A stretch of 64,000 nt of DNA from NCBI GenBank assembly GCA_038881895.1, contig JAVZOV010000002.1, positions 62,001 to 126,000 of the forward strand. The letters run 5' to 3'. Source of the stretch: Thermoprotei archaeon (GTDB taxonomy: Archaea; Thermoproteota; Thermoprotei; Gearchaeales; WAQG01). Below are positions 26,060 through 34,810 of the stretch, piece by piece. The notes beneath the pieces are model-generated. The model did no database searches. It saw only the letters and a list, made by a program, of their open reading frames with translations, and had not been told where the DNA came from. The translations under genes were made by a program, and so were the position numbers. Position 1 is the first letter of the stretch. Each line of letters starts with the position of its first letter.

Positions 26060-26093
26060 TTTGTTACGTAAAAAGAAAAAGTTCGGATCTTCA

Positions 26094-26309
26094 TTACTGT
26101 ACTACGCCGAGAGATTTCAAAAACTCAATCTCTTTTGTTTCATTAGACTTTTCAATCTTTTTGTACCATGTTTTGTTATCAGGATTAAACTTGTACCCAT
26201 TAGCTTTAAGATAATCTTTAATGTAATATGCATTGTACACTACTATTGTACCACTTTCTACCACAAACCTCGCTTTCTTAAACTGTCTACTCCCCATCTT
26301 ACTCATCAT
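26094..26309 (-). CDS. Small basic protein, unknown
   Basis: A 71-residue protein, basic, with an alpha/beta pattern: KKARFVVESGTIVVYNAYYI, then LKANGYKFNPDNKTWYKKIE. The GYKFNPDNKTWYK motif suggests a small fold with an aromatic surface, maybe nucleic-acid binding, but I cannot assign a family. A TATA-like stretch at about 26325-26335 suits a leaderless ATG at 26309. It is convergent with the hemerythrin gene. Confidence 0.55.
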   Translation of the reverse strand: MMSKMGSRQFKKARFVVESGTIVVYNAYYIKDYLKANGYKFNPDNKTWYKKIEKSNETKEIEFLKSLGVVQ

Positions 26310-26394
26310 TTATACATAAATGAAGCTAAATATAAACATTCGTAAAGATTACAAAACAAAAAATAAATTTTAAATTAAAAAATTAAGGAATCAT

Positions 26395-27642
26395 TCACCA
26401 TTTCTTTAAACCAATTAACCTTGTTATTAACACTGTACATGCATTATCTCCACTAACATTGATAGCAGTTCTAATAGCATCAGCAATTGGATCAATAACC
26501 AACATTATACCTATACCTTCAAGCGGAAGCCCTATCACAGAAAGTACATAAGCAAGCATTATAGTTCCTCCCCCAGGAATAGCTGCCGTGGCCACCGAAC
26601 CAATTACAGCAGATATAATTATTAAACTATACTGATAAGATTGAAGTGGTATCCCAAATAATTGTGCTACAAACACAGCGCTTAATGCTTGATACAGTGC
26701 AGTACCATCCATGTTCACTGTGGCTCCAATAGGTAAAGTGACACCAAATACCTCATCAGGTACACCAATTTTCTTTGCGGCATCCATATTATAAGGAAGT
26801 GTTACTGCGCTTGATCGTGTTGTAAATGCTACTAAAAACGGAGTTAATTGGGCCTTAAAGTATTGAGTCGGATTCAAACCCCCTAATAATACCAGTATTG
26901 AATATATTATGAAGAAATGCATCAAAGTAAAGGCATACTGACTCATCAAAAATTTACCGTAAGCTCCCAACATTGCTGGACCATAAGTAGCCATTAACCA
27001 AACCGCATACCCAAATATTGCAATTGGTGCATAATACATAATCAATGTCACAAATGATATCGTTATTTTTGATCCTAGAGATAAATAGTTAGCTACTTTT
27101 CTTCCCTCATCACCTAATAACAAAACAGAGACTCCAAGCAGTATAGCAAATATTATCATCGTCATCGAACCTCCAACAGTAAGTAAGTTGCTGAAATCTA
27201 ACTGGAAAAAGCTCATCAAAATATCCACACCACTTGGAGGTGTTGGCGGCTTATAGTCCTTAGGTGGTTGTAAACCAACACCGACACCAGGGTTAAAAAT
27301 GCTTCCTGAAAGAAGACCCCAGAATGCTGCTAAAGCTGATGTGCCAATGTATAAAATTAGTATCCATAATAGTAGTGTTCCTAGTTTTCTTCCGCTGGTT
27401 ATGGATGATGTTGCGCTTGCTATGGTGAATAGTATTAGGACTGGTATGATAATCCTGACTAACCTTACAAATATATCGCCCAACACTTTGAACCATGCTA
27501 CAATGTTAGCTCGCGCAGCAGAATCTGGAACAGCAAAACTCAACACATAGCCAAGAACTATCCCAACAACGAATGCTATCGCGATCGCCAACAACAAAAC
27601 CGTTGTCCTCCTAGGTTTAGGATTAGACGTGCACACCACCAC
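26395..27642 (-). CDS. Glutamate/aspartate:cation symporter (DAACS family)
   Basis: A 415-residue transporter of the Glt(Ph)/GltP family. The first re-entrant hairpin serine stretch is seen as TRSSAVTLPYN, followed by the NMDGTALYQ motif of TM7, the second hairpin ATAAIPGGGTIMLAYVL, and TM8 with DAIRTAINVSGDNACTVL. That TM8 carries the Asp, Arg, Thr, Asn and Asp that bind acidic amino acids and sodium in Glt(Ph). It should import aspartate or glutamate with sodium or protons. GTG start, monocistronic. Confidence 0.93.
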   Translation of the reverse strand: MVVCTSNPKPRRTTVLLLAIAIAFVVGIVLGYVLSFAVPDSAARANIVAWFKVLGDIFVRLVRIIIPVLILFTIASATSSITSGRKLGTLLLWILILYIGTSALAAFWGLLSGSIFNPGVGVGLQPPKDYKPPTPPSGVDILMSFFQLDFSNLLTVGGSMTMIIFAILLGVSVLLLGDEGRKVANYLSLGSKITISFVTLIMYYAPIAIFGYAVWLMATYGPAMLGAYGKFLMSQYAFTLMHFFIIYSILVLLGGLNPTQYFKAQLTPFLVAFTTRSSAVTLPYNMDAAKKIGVPDEVFGVTLPIGATVNMDGTALYQALSAVFVAQLFGIPLQSYQYSLIIISAVIGSVATAAIPGGGTIMLAYVLSVIGLPLEGIGIMLVIDPIADAIRTAINVSGDNACTVLITRLIGLKKW

Positions 27643-27759
27643 ATTAATACCACATGCAACATTTAAAAACCTTTCTACATAAAAATGCGCCGATGCCCTC
27701 TTCGCTTTGAAGAACAGGACTTTCGGGTTCTGAGTTAAATAGAGATAGATAGTGTTTCA

Positions 27760-27813
27760 TTACAATGCACTAAATGCAGGTTCACAGGCGATAGAGATGT
27801 AAATCTTTTTATA
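27760..27813 (+). pseudogene. TnpB zinc-ribbon scrap
   Basis: Eighteen codons read LQCTKCRFTGDRDVNLFI, which is the second C-x2-C pair and the DRD motif of TnpB. No further TnpB sequence is readable except a weak upstream stretch. Its last codons (ctttttata) coincide with the TATA-like box of the MoaD-like gene. Confidence 0.6.
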
Positions 27814-27814
27814 G
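27803..27814 (+). promoter_or_regulatory. TATA-like box of the MoaD-like gene
   Basis: atctttttatag lies about 28 nt before the ATG at 27839 and overlaps the end of the TnpB scrap. This suits a leaderless transcript. Confidence 0.5.
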
Positions 27815-27838
27815 TGAAATTAAGATAATAGACATAGC

Positions 27839-28123
27839 ATGGTTAGGGTTAAAGTTGTTTTTTATGCAACGTTTAGAGAGAAATTTAAGGTTAATGAGAT
27901 AGACTTGGACATTGATGGTACGCTTAAAAGTCTTATAGACTCGCTTGTGAACAATCTAGGTGAAGAAGTTAGAAAAGAGCTTTATGATGATAATGCAAAA
28001 TACATTAAAGGAGATGTTATAATGCTAGTAAATGGTAGATCAATAGAATATTTGGGGGGACCTAATGCAAGGTTTAACGATGGAGATAAGGTTGCAATAT
28101 TCCCACCAGTGGCAGGCGGATAA
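27839..28123 (+). CDS. MoaD/SAMP-type ubiquitin-like sulfur carrier
   Basis: A 94-residue beta-grasp protein. The opening MVRVKVVFYATFREKF and the end GDKVAIFPPVAGG with terminal Gly-Gly are the hallmarks of MoaD and archaeal SAMP proteins. The C-terminal glycine is adenylated by an E1-like enzyme and used as thiocarboxylate in molybdopterin synthesis or joined to proteins. No moaE or moeB lies near it. It has its own promoter and is not in an operon. Confidence 0.9.
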   Translation: MVRVKVVFYATFREKFKVNEIDLDIDGTLKSLIDSLVNNLGEEVRKELYDDNAKYIKGDVIMLVNGRSIEYLGGPNARFNDGDKVAIFPPVAGG

Positions 28124-28180
28124 AAAGATTATCTACATTGGATTTAAATATAATTAATCAATTTATAATCGGTGATTGCT

Positions 28181-29131
28181 GTGGTCTCTGAATTATTACT
28201 CATAGCTCTCGGTGGCAATGCATTGATAAAAAAAGGTGAAAAAGGAAGTTTCGAGGAGCAATACAAAAACGTGCAGAGGGTCGCAAAATTATTAATTCAA
28301 TTAGTAGAGGCGGGCTACAAATTAGTAATAACGCATGGCAATGGTCCTCAAGTTGGAGCAACATTACTTAGGCATGATGCTGGCAGTAAGCTTTTTAATA
28401 TTCCAATCTTTCCCATGGACTCATGTACTGCCGAAACCCAAGGATTTATTGGTTATATAATACAGCAGGCATTACAGAATGAAATAAGATTAAGGAGAAT
28501 AAACAAAGAGGTTGTAACAGTAATAACAAGAGTTATTGTAGATAAAAATGATCCGGCCTTTAAAAATCCAACGAAACCTGTTGGACCGTTTTACAACAAA
28601 GAAGAAGTTAAAACACTTCTTCAAGAATATCCAGATTGGAAGATAATAGAAGATTCCGGAAGAGGTTATAGAAGAGTAGTGCCTTCTCCGGATCCTAAAA
28701 GCATTGTGGAATTTAAAGCAATTAAAACCCTCATTGAAAATGACTTCATCGTAATAGCATGCGGCGGTGGAGGAATACCGGTAATAGAGGAAAATAACGA
28801 ATTAAAGGGGGTGGAGGCAGTAGTGGATAAAGATCTAGCTAGTGAACGTTTAGCAACACTAATAAAAGCTGATCGATTTGTCATATTAACAGACGTCGAT
28901 GCTGCATACATAAATTACGGAACACCAAATCAACATAAAATAGGAAATATAAATGTAGAGCAATTAAAAAAGTATTATACCAAGGGACATTTCAAACCAG
29001 GCAGTATGGGACCTAAAATATTAGCATCAATAAGATTTATAGAAAATGGTGGAAAAGAAGCTATAATTGCGCATCTTGATAAGTTGGTGGAAGCTGTAAA
29101 AGGAATCGAAGGAACACACATATTTCAATAA
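28181..29131 (+). CDS. arcC: Carbamate kinase
   Basis: A carbamate kinase of about 316 residues. The start LLLIALGGNALIKKGEKGSF, the THGNGPQVGATLL motif and the VIACGGGGIPV and VVDKDLASERLA segments are characteristic of the amino-acid kinase fold in this family. It interconverts carbamoyl phosphate and ATP. No arginine-deiminase genes are nearby. I chose GTG at 28181 since GGTGAT lies at 28171-28176. The GTG at 28172 would overlap this site. Confidence 0.92.
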   Translation: MVSELLLIALGGNALIKKGEKGSFEEQYKNVQRVAKLLIQLVEAGYKLVITHGNGPQVGATLLRHDAGSKLFNIPIFPMDSCTAETQGFIGYIIQQALQNEIRLRRINKEVVTVITRVIVDKNDPAFKNPTKPVGPFYNKEEVKTLLQEYPDWKIIEDSGRGYRRVVPSPDPKSIVEFKAIKTLIENDFIVIACGGGGIPVIEENNELKGVEAVVDKDLASERLATLIKADRFVILTDVDAAYINYGTPNQHKIGNINVEQLKKYYTKGHFKPGSMGPKILASIRFIENGGKEAIIAHLDKLVEAVKGIEGTHIFQ

Positions 29132-29309
29132 AAACTATGATCTTCTTGCTTCTTCAAAGCAAAGCTTTTCGGGATCTTAGTACCTCTTTACAAGTGCAAC
29201 TATTAATGTGAACATCTGTTCATGACATTCTCTATCATACCAAATCTTTTCGTATCTTGATGTCAATAATATATAGGACAACGTTGTAAATAATATAGGC
29301 ATTGTGAAA

Positions 29310-30368
29310 ATGTTAAATACGGTTATACTTAAGATTGACCCAAAAAACCCTGAAGTAGAAAAAATTAGGCTTGCAGCAAATGTGATAAAAAATGGAGGGC
29401 TTGTTGCATTTCCTACAGAAACAGTTTATGGTTTAGGTGCGAATGCGTTGGATGAAAAAGCAGTACAAAAAATATTTACAGTAAAAAATAGGCCAGCTGA
29501 CAATCCAATCATAGTTCATATTGCAGATGTCAATGATTTATACATTCTCGTAGAGGAAGTGCCTAATGAGGTATTAGAGTTAGCATCAAAGTTTTGGCCA
29601 GGACCACTTACATTATTGCTTAAAAAATCTGAGTTAGTTCCAGATATAACTACAGCTGGACTTGACACTGTCGCTATAAGAATGCCTAATCACCCAATAG
29701 CATTGATGTTAATAAAAGAATCTGAAGTGCCTATAGCAGCACCCAGTGCAAACATTTCAGGGAAACCTAGTCCAACAACAGCAGAACATGTAATCAAAGA
29801 CCTTAACAAAAGAATTGATGTGATAATAGATGGAGGCGATGTAACTTACGGAGTAGAGTCTACAGTCCTCGATTTGACATCAAAACCACCGTACATATTA
29901 CGACCAGGCCCAATAACTCTCGAAGAAATTAAAAGTATAATTAAAAATGTTGAAGTACATCCAGCGGCAAAAGCTGAAAAACCAGTTGAAACGATAATAG
30001 CGAAATCACCAGGTATGAAATATAGACACTATGCACCATCAGCAGAGTTAATACTCATTGAAGGAGATCAAAGAAAAATACCACTAAAAGTACAAGAGAC
30101 AGCTAATAAATATATTAAATTAGGTAAAAAAGTTAGCATAATAGCAACAGAAGAGAACGCTACCCTTTATAATGTACCATACATAAAAATTATCGGAAAA
30201 AGAAATGAACCAAAAACAATAGCAAAGAATCTTTTCAAAACACTTAGAGAATTAGATAATGAAAATGTAGACATAATAATAGCAGAAGGCATTGAACCCA
30301 CAGGAATTGGCTTGGCTATAATGAATAGATTAAGAAAAGCTGCAGGATACAATATAATATGCACATAA
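29310..30368 (+). CDS. sua5: Threonylcarbamoyl-AMP synthase (Sua5)
   Basis: A protein of about 352 residues with an N-terminal YrdC domain (about 10-205; GGLVAFPTETVYGLGANALD, KNRPADNPIIVHI, APSANISGKPSPT) and a C-terminal Sua5 domain (about 230-352; after the linker SPGMKYRHYAPS). It makes threonylcarbamoyl-AMP from threonine, bicarbonate and ATP for t6A formation by KEOPS, one subunit of which (Cgi121) is also encoded here. The start may be ATG 29310 or GTG 29304. Confidence 0.94.
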   Translation: MLNTVILKIDPKNPEVEKIRLAANVIKNGGLVAFPTETVYGLGANALDEKAVQKIFTVKNRPADNPIIVHIADVNDLYILVEEVPNEVLELASKFWPGPLTLLLKKSELVPDITTAGLDTVAIRMPNHPIALMLIKESEVPIAAPSANISGKPSPTTAEHVIKDLNKRIDVIIDGGDVTYGVESTVLDLTSKPPYILRPGPITLEEIKSIIKNVEVHPAAKAEKPVETIIAKSPGMKYRHYAPSAELILIEGDQRKIPLKVQETANKYIKLGKKVSIIATEENATLYNVPYIKIIGKRNEPKTIAKNLFKTLRELDNENVDIIIAEGIEPTGIGLAIMNRLRKAAGYNIICT

Positions 30369-30450
30369 CAAAGAATTTTAGATTATCAAGAATACTATTG
30401 CTAACTAAAAGTTTACCTTTACAACAAAATAAATATAAAATAAATGCTCT

Positions 30451-31260
30451 CTAAGTGACAGACAATGATCTTGTCTTTATCTCAAATTCACAGTATTCAT
30501 CACCTATTGATATGCACTTGGTCTCGGATGCTTGACACTCTATATTAAAGTGCTTAGTAAAAAATCCAGCAAACATACCCCTAATAAAATGACTTCCAAC
30601 TTTTTCATCAATTCCTTTTAATTGGCATTCCCAATTATCCCATATTCTAATTTTTGCATAGTTATTTATAGGGCTATATTCAACGATTTCATAGCGACTC
30701 CACCATCCCAATGCCATAATATTTTTTAACATTAATTCTACAAGATCTCTCACAATAGATTTTCGCTGTTCATGATAAAGATCCCACATTTCTTTGCCAG
30801 AATAATATCCCATATGCCATAATACGATAGAAGAAACTTCCTCGCCAAGTTGTCTATCGAGACCATGAATGATGCCTTTCAACATAGATTTATCGGTAAT
30901 TATTGCTCTCGATCCACCTATAGTAAGTGGGAAATGAGTATTATCAATAATAAAATTAGCAAATGGTTCTACAATATCAACAGATATTATACCACTTATT
31001 TTAGAAAGTTCATTTTTCAAGACTTCTGGAGAAAACGTACTATCTGTTAAATCTGCTACAAGAAAAAGATGAGCATTACCTCCTACAACTTCAGCTGAGA
31101 CTATTATATTAACAATGTTTATCAATGCGTCAGCACAAGTTTTCCCTATATTAGCAAGTATCCCAGGAACGTTTTTTGCAATAATGCTAAACCCGTAAAT
31201 TTTACGACCTAAAGTATTAATACTTCTTGATACATCGATAGGATGTAGTTCATGCGTCAC
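30451..31260 (-). CDS. ACT-V4R sensor protein
   Basis: A 269-residue protein. An N-terminal ACT-like domain (about 18-95; YGFSIIAKNVPGILANIGK) precedes a V4R (4-vinyl-reductase) domain at about 125-262 with GWWSRYEIVEYSP and a C-terminal Cys-containing segment (HFNIECQASETKCISIGDEYCEFEI). V4R domains bind small molecules or metal through conserved Cys. There is no HTH, so it may act through a partner. It is convergent with sua5 and stands upstream of a TnpB relic. Confidence 0.82.
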   Translation of the reverse strand: MTHELHPIDVSRSINTLGRKIYGFSIIAKNVPGILANIGKTCADALINIVNIIVSAEVVGGNAHLFLVADLTDSTFSPEVLKNELSKISGIISVDIVEPFANFIIDNTHFPLTIGGSRAIITDKSMLKGIIHGLDRQLGEEVSSIVLWHMGYYSGKEMWDLYHEQRKSIVRDLVELMLKNIMALGWWSRYEIVEYSPINNYAKIRIWDNWECQLKGIDEKVGSHFIRGMFAGFFTKHFNIECQASETKCISIGDEYCEFEIKTRSLSVT

Positions 31261-31500
31261 GTATGTTTTTAATTTTCACATAAATATAAATTTATCTATT
31301 TCTCATTAAAACTAATTAAAATTATTTTTTATCAATATAAGCATTTTTCTTAAAATTATTCTAAATTAATTATGCAAAAGTTCATATATTTTATATTGTT
31401 ATAGTTTTATTTATTTTTATTATACAAAAAAGAAGTTTCAAGCATGTATTCCAAGTACTTATCTGAATATTAGTATTTTGTTGTTATATTTATCACAACT

Positions 31501-31745
31501 TGCAAGAAGACCCCATCCGCAAGGGTGGGGATGAATTGCGTTAAACTTAAATAACTCAGAGTAGCACTTAAGTTTAGGAATGTTTCCTAACCGAGATTTG
31601 AACAGGGCTATAAACATAGCCCATGCCTTAATGAGAGGCATGGGATGGCGGAGCTGTGAGCCCCGCAAACCAGCAGATGCGACTGGAAGCGTAAAGCTCC
31701 AGGCAAACGCTGGAAGCCCCTTGCGATAGCGAGGGGTAGTTCACG
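31501..31745 (+). mobile_element. IS200/IS605-type element remnant with both ends
   Basis: A 245-nt deletion derivative. The left hairpin ccccatccgcaagggtgggg is at 31511-31530. The TnpB tail in frame 31589-31729 reads NRDLNRAINIAHALMRGMGW and ends at a stop (TAG). The right hairpin ccccttgcgatagcgagggg is at 31717-31736, followed by tagttcac. The last two parts match the scaffold end of TnpB omegaRNAs in archaeal IS605 elements. The core of TnpB and all of TnpA are missing, so it cannot move by itself; a related relic is at 47825. Confidence 0.75.
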
Positions 31746-31747
31746 TC

Positions 31748-33058
31748 CTAATACTTTTTTCGTTTGAATGCAAGTTTAGCTGTTAGTAGTTTTTCTGTTG
31801 TGAAACTTTTTGATGCGATATAGAGCATTATTAATGAAAATGCTATCATATAGGTTATTCCGATGATTACTGGAATATAGTTTCCATCGATTAATTTTGT
31901 AATTCCAGTGAATGCGTGCGTGAATGGTATTATGTACAGGATGGTTTTTTCTATGGGGGGTAGTTGATCTATATTTACTCCCATTACTATGAATGCTGGT
32001 AGTCCAAATAAGAGTGTTACATATGAGACTAATGCTTGTGCACTTCGTACATCTTCAGCGTAGACTGAGAGTGAGACTGCGATAGAAATTGCTGTGAGTA
32101 GTGTTATAAACATGAGTATTGCTACACCTCCTATTATTTGGGGACTGTTAACTAGTTGTGATACTTTATTTATTATTTGCGGGGGGATTTGCGATGATGA
32201 TAATCCTAATATTGTATTCATATATATGGTGAAACCTCCTACGTATGATAGTACTGAAAGTATTGCGATGACCATTGAACTGGTTATTTTACCTGCTAAT
32301 ATGCTTACTCTTGATATTGGTGTTGATAGTAGGATTTCAAGTGTTTTGGATTCCTTCTCTGATGCTATTGCTGCTGCGACTATTTGTGACGATGTTATGA
32401 TTATTATAAACACGCTTAATGGTAATGTCCAACTTTGTGATGCTAGTAAGCTGTGTACTATCTCTGGTGGTGATGGTATTTTTTCCTCCCTTACTATTGA
32501 AATGTAATTTATGTTTATTGGATTAATGATAGTGTTTGGATTTACATTAGGAGCTATTTGTTTTATTTTCCAATTGATAGTGTTTCTAATATAGCTTTGA
32601 AGGATCGGATCTAGTGTTTTGATTGCTATACCACCAGTAGCTGATATATAGGAATATAATTCTAACTGAGCCGTTGTGTTAGGATTGTATATTGTTTCTG
32701 TAAAATTACTTGGTATTACTAGGAGTTCGTTAATACCCTGGTTTTCATAGAGTTCTCTTGAGAGTTGTGTAAGATTTTTGTTAGCATTATCATTTACTAT
32801 TATTAGGTTAATATTATTGAATTGTTTTATAAATGATGTTAAGTTGTTTCCCATATTAATGCCATTATATCCGTTATCTAAGTTAAGTATTGCTACGTTG
32901 AGTGTTTGTTGAGCTGTGGTTTCAGCACCGGCTTTGAACGCAAATCCTATTATTGGAAAGAAAATTAATGGGATTATTATCATGGTAAATAATGTTGTTC
33001 TGTCTCTGAGGAGGTCTTTAAGTTCCTTAATTATTATTGCCACTAATTTATTTGGCAA
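31748..33058 (-). CDS. ABC-2 type permease (NatB-like)
   Basis: A 436-residue ABC-2 permease. An N-terminal membrane segment is followed by a large extracytoplasmic domain (about 50-225) and five to six C-terminal segments (LPLSVFIIIITSSQIVAAAI, EKESKTLEILLSTPISR, EDVRSAQALVSY). It resembles sodium/drug-exporting NatB. The gene overlaps the ATPase gene by 11 nt, so the two proteins form one exporter. Confidence 0.88.
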   Translation of the reverse strand: MPNKLVAIIIKELKDLLRDRTTLFTMIIIPLIFFPIIGFAFKAGAETTAQQTLNVAILNLDNGYNGINMGNNLTSFIKQFNNINLIIVNDNANKNLTQLSRELYENQGINELLVIPSNFTETIYNPNTTAQLELYSYISATGGIAIKTLDPILQSYIRNTINWKIKQIAPNVNPNTIINPININYISIVREEKIPSPPEIVHSLLASQSWTLPLSVFIIIITSSQIVAAAIASEKESKTLEILLSTPISRVSILAGKITSSMVIAILSVLSYVGGFTIYMNTILGLSSSQIPPQIINKVSQLVNSPQIIGGVAILMFITLLTAISIAVSLSVYAEDVRSAQALVSYVTLLFGLPAFIVMGVNIDQLPPIEKTILYIIPFTHAFTGITKLIDGNYIPVIIGITYMIAFSLIMLYIASKSFTTEKLLTAKLAFKRKKY

Positions 33059-33779
33059 TATTGTTCACCGCCCTTAAGAAGGCGTCCTCAAGGTTTTCTG
33101 CATTATAGTTCTCCTTTAGCTCTCTAGGTGTTCCAATATTTATTATGAGACCATCGTTAATAAACGCAACTCTATCACAAAGATATTCAACCTCTAACAT
33201 ATTATGACTGGAGAGTATTATGGTTATTCCGTATTTTTCACGGTAATTCTTTATGGTTTGCCTTATTTGGACCGCATGTTGTACGTCGAGTCCTGATGTT
33301 GGTTCATCAAGTAATGCTAACTTTGGTAGATTCATCAGTGAGCGTGCTAACAAAAGTCTTCGTCTCATACCCTTGGAGTATTCCTTTGTTTTATCTTTTA
33401 ATCGTTCACTAAGACCTGAAATTTCGATGCCTCTTTTTATGGTCTCATTAACATTACTTTCTGAAATTTCTGCAAAGAATTTGAGAAACTCAATACCTGT
33501 TAATCTTTCATAAACACCAGCTTCTTCAGGCAGATAGCTTATAATTCCTCTAATTACCTTTGCGTTCTTAGTAACACTCATGTTTTCTATGATTACATCG
33601 CCATTTGTAGGTTTAAGAAGAGTTGCTATTATTCGCAGTGTTGTGGTTTTTCCTGCTCCATTGGGACCTATTAATCCAAAAATCTCACCTTTTCTCACAT
33701 CAAAGGAGATGCCCTTAAGCACCCTTCTTTTGCCAAAATCTTTTACTAAATCCTTAACACTTACAAAATACTCACTCAT
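33048..33779 (-). CDS. ABC transporter ATPase (NatA-like)
   Basis: A 243-residue ATPase. Walker A is GPNGAGKTTTLRII (about 37-50), the signature YSKGMRRRLLLARSL, and Walker B LALLDEPTSGLD followed by the H-loop SSHNM. The signature reads SKGM rather than SGGQ, which is normal in the NatA/drug-exporter subgroup. It powers the ABC-2 permease encoded next to it, most probably for export. ATG at 33779. Confidence 0.93.
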   Translation of the reverse strand: MSEYFVSVKDLVKDFGKRRVLKGISFDVRKGEIFGLIGPNGAGKTTTLRIIATLLKPTNGDVIIENMSVTKNAKVIRGIISYLPEEAGVYERLTGIEFLKFFAEISESNVNETIKRGIEISGLSERLKDKTKEYSKGMRRRLLLARSLMNLPKLALLDEPTSGLDVQHAVQIRQTIKNYREKYGITIILSSHNMLEVEYLCDRVAFINDGLIINIGTPRELKENYNAENLEDAFLRAVNNIAK

Positions 33780-33960
33780 ACATTACTGTATCTCATTTTA
33801 ATATTTAAACTCGTTTATGAACTGATTCAATAATTTTATCAATGCCACCCTATACTGTCTCTCATTACTCTAATATTTATAAGGAAACAGAAGTTCACAA
33901 TTTACTATGAGGAAGAATACACATGAATCTTTAATTATAACTTTATGATTTATGAGAGTT

Positions 33961-34797
33961 TCATCTTATTACTTCCTCTACTTCACGGTACCATGGTTTG
34001 TTTATACCAATTTTTGCACGTTTCTCCCAATTCTTTGTTTTTGGATAATTGTCAATGATTTTACGAAGAGTGTCCATTCTTTCTGTGATTATTTTAATCT
34101 GTTCTTCTGTTAGCTTTCCAGATTCTAAAAATGTTTTCGCTAATGATTTGGCTTTATCAAGATTTATTATGGCGTCATACCAAAAACCCCAATCATCAGA
34201 TAGCACTTTTGCAATATATCCTCCATCAATTGTATCTTTGTTGCTGCTATTGCTTACATCGTGGCCCATGAATAATACTATCAGATCAATTAAATCTTTA
34301 GTGTTGATAAAATGTATTTGAAGCTTTTCAAGCACTATATCGGCTAGAGTGATTGTAGGATGATCTAGTTCTAATCTTCCAGAACCTGGCTTCTCACCAA
34401 ATAACACATCATGACTAAATTCAAGTTTATTAAGAAATACATCAACGTGGTATTTGTTTTGTGGATGATAGAAAATTAATCTTTTATCGCCAAATAAAAC
34501 GTTAATCATACGATCTGGTTGAAAACGCATTTCTTCAAATAGTTTTGTGATCTCTTTTTTTTGCTTACTATATCCTATTAAATCCAGATCTGTAAAAAGT
34601 GGTTTCCCTTCACCAAATCTACCTAATGATCTAAATGCATTTATGCAAACTGGTTTGTCGAGTGAATGTATATATACTGCCAACGCTCCAAGAATTCTGA
34701 GATAAATACCACGCGATTGAGATTTTTCAATGATCTCTAATGCTTCCTTTAGGAATTCTTCTTCACTTATTTCTACAAAATGGGATGGACCACTCAT
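33961..34797 (-). CDS. Nucleotidyltransferase-fold protein
   Basis: A 278-residue protein. The core LRILGALAVYIHSLD, FTDLDLIGYSKQKKEI and YHVDVFLNKLEF suggests a polymerase-beta-like nucleotidyltransferase of the AbiEii/COG2253 kind, with Asp residues in TDLDL and HVDVF as metal ligands. The usual G-S motif is replaced by LGALAVY. The C-terminal part is helical. It is encoded 13 nt downstream of a metallophosphoesterase, so the two may work on the same substrate. The function remains unknown, and no toxin-antitoxin partner is seen. Confidence 0.6.
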   Translation of the reverse strand: MSGPSHFVEISEEEFLKEALEIIEKSQSRGIYLRILGALAVYIHSLDKPVCINAFRSLGRFGEGKPLFTDLDLIGYSKQKKEITKLFEEMRFQPDRMINVLFGDKRLIFYHPQNKYHVDVFLNKLEFSHDVLFGEKPGSGRLELDHPTITLADIVLEKLQIHFINTKDLIDLIVLFMGHDVSNSSNKDTIDGGYIAKVLSDDWGFWYDAIINLDKAKSLAKTFLESGKLTEEQIKIITERMDTLRKIIDNYPKTKNWEKRAKIGINKPWYREVEEVIR

Positions 34798-34810
34798 TCT
34801 ATTTCACTTA

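Noticed and set aside
31459-31668. 69-residue open frame on the minus strand
   Set aside because: It is antisense to the IS605-type remnant; the plus-strand TnpB tail and hairpins explain the region.
33048-33779. ABC signature SKGM instead of SGGQ as an anomaly
   Set aside because: This variation is common in NatA and drug-export ATPases.
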